NCBI GenBank assembly: GCA_024640585.1
Contig: JAHEEQ010000067.1
Location: forward strand, 1 to 5,863
Direction of reading: 5' to 3'
Source: Micrococcales bacterium
GTDB taxonomy: Bacteria; Actinomycetota; Actinomycetes; S36-B12; UBA5976
DNA length: 5,863 nt
In this document: piece by piece, positions 4,727 through 5,863 of the stretch
Layout of the letters: each line of letters opens with the position of its first letter
Position numbering within the stretch: position 1 is the stretch's first letter
Made by a program: the position numbers and the translations under genes
Notes under the pieces: model-generated
What the model saw: the letters and a program-made list of their open reading frames with translations, nothing else
Told to the model about the DNA's origin: nothing
Databases searched by the model: none

Positions 4727-5329
4727 ATGCAGATCTCAAATATGATGATCCACATGCCACCACAAGAACTCAATGGAGATCTGAGCTTCCAAGCAAAACT
4801 GATGATTTGCTTGGTTTGCGCGTTCGGCTATTTTTATGCGTTTCAGTTAAACAGTTATTTGTTTTCGCATCTGAAATTTGCACACGGTGTAAATTGGGTG
4901 TTCTTGCCGAGCGGACTCAGGCTATTGCTAGTGCTCGTGATGTTTGAATATGGTGCCATTGGCGTTGCATTAGGCTCAATTGCAGTCAACTATCTGGGCA
5001 GCGAACACCCCGATAACTTGTTTGAAATCGGCACAGGTCTGATCTCAGGATTCGCGCCATTGCTTGCAAGAACAATCGCTGTTGATGTTCTGAAACTAGG
5101 TGGCGACTTAGAAGGGCTCACACCTAAAGTCTTCTTCATCATCACCGTCTTGTTTGCGGCGATCAGCGCAACGTTGCATCAGCTGTGGTTTTATTGGAAT
5201 GGTGTGAGTGACAACTTCGTCTTTAACTCAATGGTCATGGCAATCGGTGATTGGACTGGCACAGTGTTGGTACTGGCTGCTGCTAGTTTGTTGATAAAAC
5301 TTTCAAAGCTATTCATAAGCCAGCGTTGA
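4727..5329 (+). CDS. Integral membrane protein resembling the MASE1 sensory domain
   Basis: The 200-residue protein is strongly hydrophobic, with about six membrane segments: near 22-40, 59-75, 77-90, 100-118, 133-152 and 167-190. The segment VNWVFLPSGLRLLLVLVMFEYGAIGVALGS (read as two helices around F60-L61-P and G77-A-I-G) recalls MASE1-type integral membrane sensory domains, which are usually fused to GGDEF, EAL or kinase outputs. Here there is no output domain, so it would be a stand-alone membrane unit. GDWTGTVLVL (174-183) in the last helix also fits that family. The ligand is unknown. The start is uncertain: no Shine-Dalgarno sequence precedes the ATG at 4727, and the in-frame ATGs at 4742 and 4754 are alternatives that lose no membrane segment. 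I found no convincing promoter in the 141-bp divergent gap. A winged-helix regulator gene follows on the same strand. Confidence 0.8.
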   Translation: MQISNMMIHMPPQELNGDLSFQAKLMICLVCAFGYFYAFQLNSYLFSHLKFAHGVNWVFLPSGLRLLLVLVMFEYGAIGVALGSIAVNYLGSEHPDNLFEIGTGLISGFAPLLARTIAVDVLKLGGDLEGLTPKVFFIITVLFAAISATLHQLWFYWNGVSDNFVFNSMVMAIGDWTGTVLVLAAASLLIKLSKLFISQR

Positions 5330-5333
5330 TAAA

Positions 5334-5364
5334 AGCCATGAGTGATGCATGGTTGTTCTTATTT
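5334..5364 (+). terminator. Probable terminator of the membrane protein gene
   Basis: AGCCATG (5334-5340) pairs with CATGGTT (5348-5354), with one G-T wobble, around a 7-nt loop. It is followed by GTTCTTATTT, which is T-rich. It begins 4 nt after the stop codon. The stem is short, so efficiency may be modest. It separates the membrane protein gene from the promoter at 5367. Confidence 0.45.
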
Positions 5365-5366
5365 AA

Positions 5367-5395
5367 TTGCTATCGCTCCCCAAAAGTCACATAAT
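5367..5395 (+). promoter_or_regulatory. Candidate sigma-70 promoter for the winged-helix gene
   Basis: TTGCTA (5367-5372) and CATAAT (5390-5395) are separated by exactly 17 bp, matching consensus at 4 of 6 and 5 of 6 positions. Transcription would be expected to start about 7 nt after the -10 box, which is the A of the ATG at 5402. That placement would give a message with no leader, in keeping with the absence of a ribosome binding site. Confidence 0.5.
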
Positions 5396-5401
5396 TGACA
5401 T

Positions 5402-5758
5402 ATGAATACACGTAATCTATATCTTCGTTTTTTGAACCTTGTCAACGCTATTGATGGCGTTAGCGCGGTGGCTACTGTTGACACGACCGCACTGCGCTTG
5501 CTGGATGAAATTGCTGTTGCTCACTCTAAAGGTGAGCCTATGACGGTCACCAAAGCAATGTTGCTTAGCAACATCGCTTCACCAGCGACCTTGCATCGCA
5601 AAATGGATGACTTACGCGAAGCCAATTTGATTGATCAAATTTTTGAAGGAACAAATCGTCGTACAAAGTACCTCGTGCCAACAAAATCAGCTGAGCAATA
5701 TTTCACGAGTCTGGGCGAGAAATTGACTCTGGCTAGTGCATCGACAACAGTCGCTTAA
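5402..5758 (+). CDS. Small winged-helix DNA-binding protein (MarR-like)
   Basis: The 118-residue protein has the layout of a single winged helix-turn-helix domain. An N-terminal helix (LYLRFLNLVNAIDGV, 6-20) is followed by helix 1 around LRLLDEIAVAHSKG (31-44). The helix-turn-helix is TVTKAMLLSNIASPATLHRKMDDLREANLI (48-77), with the recognition helix at about 60-72. The wing spans IFEGTNRRTKYLVPT (80-94). A C-terminal helix (SAEQYFTSLGEKL) could provide dimer contacts. This resembles MarR-type or PadR-type regulators, and I recall close relatives in Burkholderiales. The start is the only reasonable one for the length, although no Shine-Dalgarno sequence precedes it. The promoter at 5367-5395 suggests the ATG is at the 5' end of the transcript. 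Its targets are unknown; the membrane protein gene just upstream and the gene to the right are candidates. Confidence 0.85.
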   Translation: MNTRNLYLRFLNLVNAIDGVSAVATVDTTALRLLDEIAVAHSKGEPMTVTKAMLLSNIASPATLHRKMDDLREANLIDQIFEGTNRRTKYLVPTKSAEQYFTSLGEKLTLASASTTVA

Positions 5759-5813
5759 ACAGACGCTTGACCACTTTTCAACAAGGTTAGAGCGCAGTCT
5801 GAACACAATCAAA

Positions 5814-5841
5814 AAGACAGTTAATACAGTGACAAGACAGT
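5814..5841 (+). repeat. Direct repeat of AAGACAGT at a promoter
   Basis: AAGACAGT occurs at 5814-5821 and 5834-5841, starting 20 bp apart (about two helical turns), with a third ACAGT at 5826-5830. The second copy lies between the -35 and -10 boxes of the candidate promoter at 5829-5858, which is where a repressor or activator site would be expected. An interrupted dyad (CAGAC 5760-5764 with GTCTG 5797-5801, plus inner pairing) lies just upstream. Confidence 0.35.
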
Positions 5842-5858
5842 GCGAAAAGTCTTAAAAT
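5829..5858 (+). promoter_or_regulatory. Candidate sigma-70 promoter reading out of the window
   Basis: GTGACA (5829-5834) and TAAAAT (5853-5858) are separated by 18 bp, each matching consensus at 5 of 6 positions. Transcription would start near 5865, just past the window edge, so the gene it serves is not visible. It lies 70 bp after the stop of the winged-helix gene, and the repeated ACAGT sequence overlaps it. Confidence 0.4.
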
Positions 5859-5863
5859 TAACC

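Noticed and set aside
4645..4947. Plus-strand 100-codon frame starting at the end of the intact repeat
   Set aside because: It overlaps the membrane protein gene in another frame, has no ribosome binding site, and its product shows no recognisable feature, whereas the other frame encodes a clear membrane protein.
1..5863. tRNA genes, CRISPR arrays, insertion sequences
   Set aside because: No T-loop motif with matching acceptor stem, no regularly spaced short identical repeats with unique spacers, and no transposase frame or terminal inverted repeats were found on reading both strands.

Overview
The window looks like bacterial accessory DNA next to ordinary chromosomal genes, most likely from a beta-proteobacterium with a moderately AT-rich genome. 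That assignment is an inference. It rests on the style of the last two genes (a MASE1-like membrane protein and a short winged-helix regulator), which recall Burkholderiales proteins, and I could not run a search.

Region 1 (1-3322) reads as one side of an integrated mobile element. It opens with the last 52 residues of a tyrosine recombinase, including the catalytic His, Arg, His and Tyr. Facing it is a three-gene minus-strand operon running from 2256 down to 192: an unrecognised 262-residue helical protein, a 235-residue AAA+ ATPase resembling the clamp-loader family (T4 gp44/RFC type) with His in place of the Walker B Asp, and an unrecognised 154-residue protein with a His-rich tail. Each operon gene is followed by a hairpin. 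The first and last genes of the region meet at a shared bidirectional terminator at about 159-187. Divergent from the operon is a basic 307-residue protein (2399-3322). Its probable promoter carries a symmetric operator-like dyad over the -10 box.

Region 2 (3323-4650) contains two small minus-strand genes: a Cys-rich probable zinc-binding protein of a conserved hypothetical family, and an unrecognised 158-residue protein. A dyad repeat occurs just upstream of each gene (about 4009 and 4611). A decayed third copy at about 3388 lies downstream of the first gene. The copies share one orientation and are spaced 602 and 621 bp apart, so the region looks like a short array of single-gene cassettes. 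The stretch 3323-3625 has no convincing intact gene.

Region 3 (4650-5863) is on the plus strand: a six-segment membrane protein related to MASE1-type sensory domains, a terminator, a good sigma-70-type promoter placed so that the next transcript may be leaderless, a winged-helix DNA-binding protein, and at the right edge a second promoter with an 8-bp direct repeat, presumably serving a gene beyond the window.

The most interesting points are the unusual AAA+ ATPase and its hairpin-punctuated operon next to an integrase, and the repeat-bounded gene cassettes. No tRNA, rRNA, CRISPR array or insertion sequence was seen.
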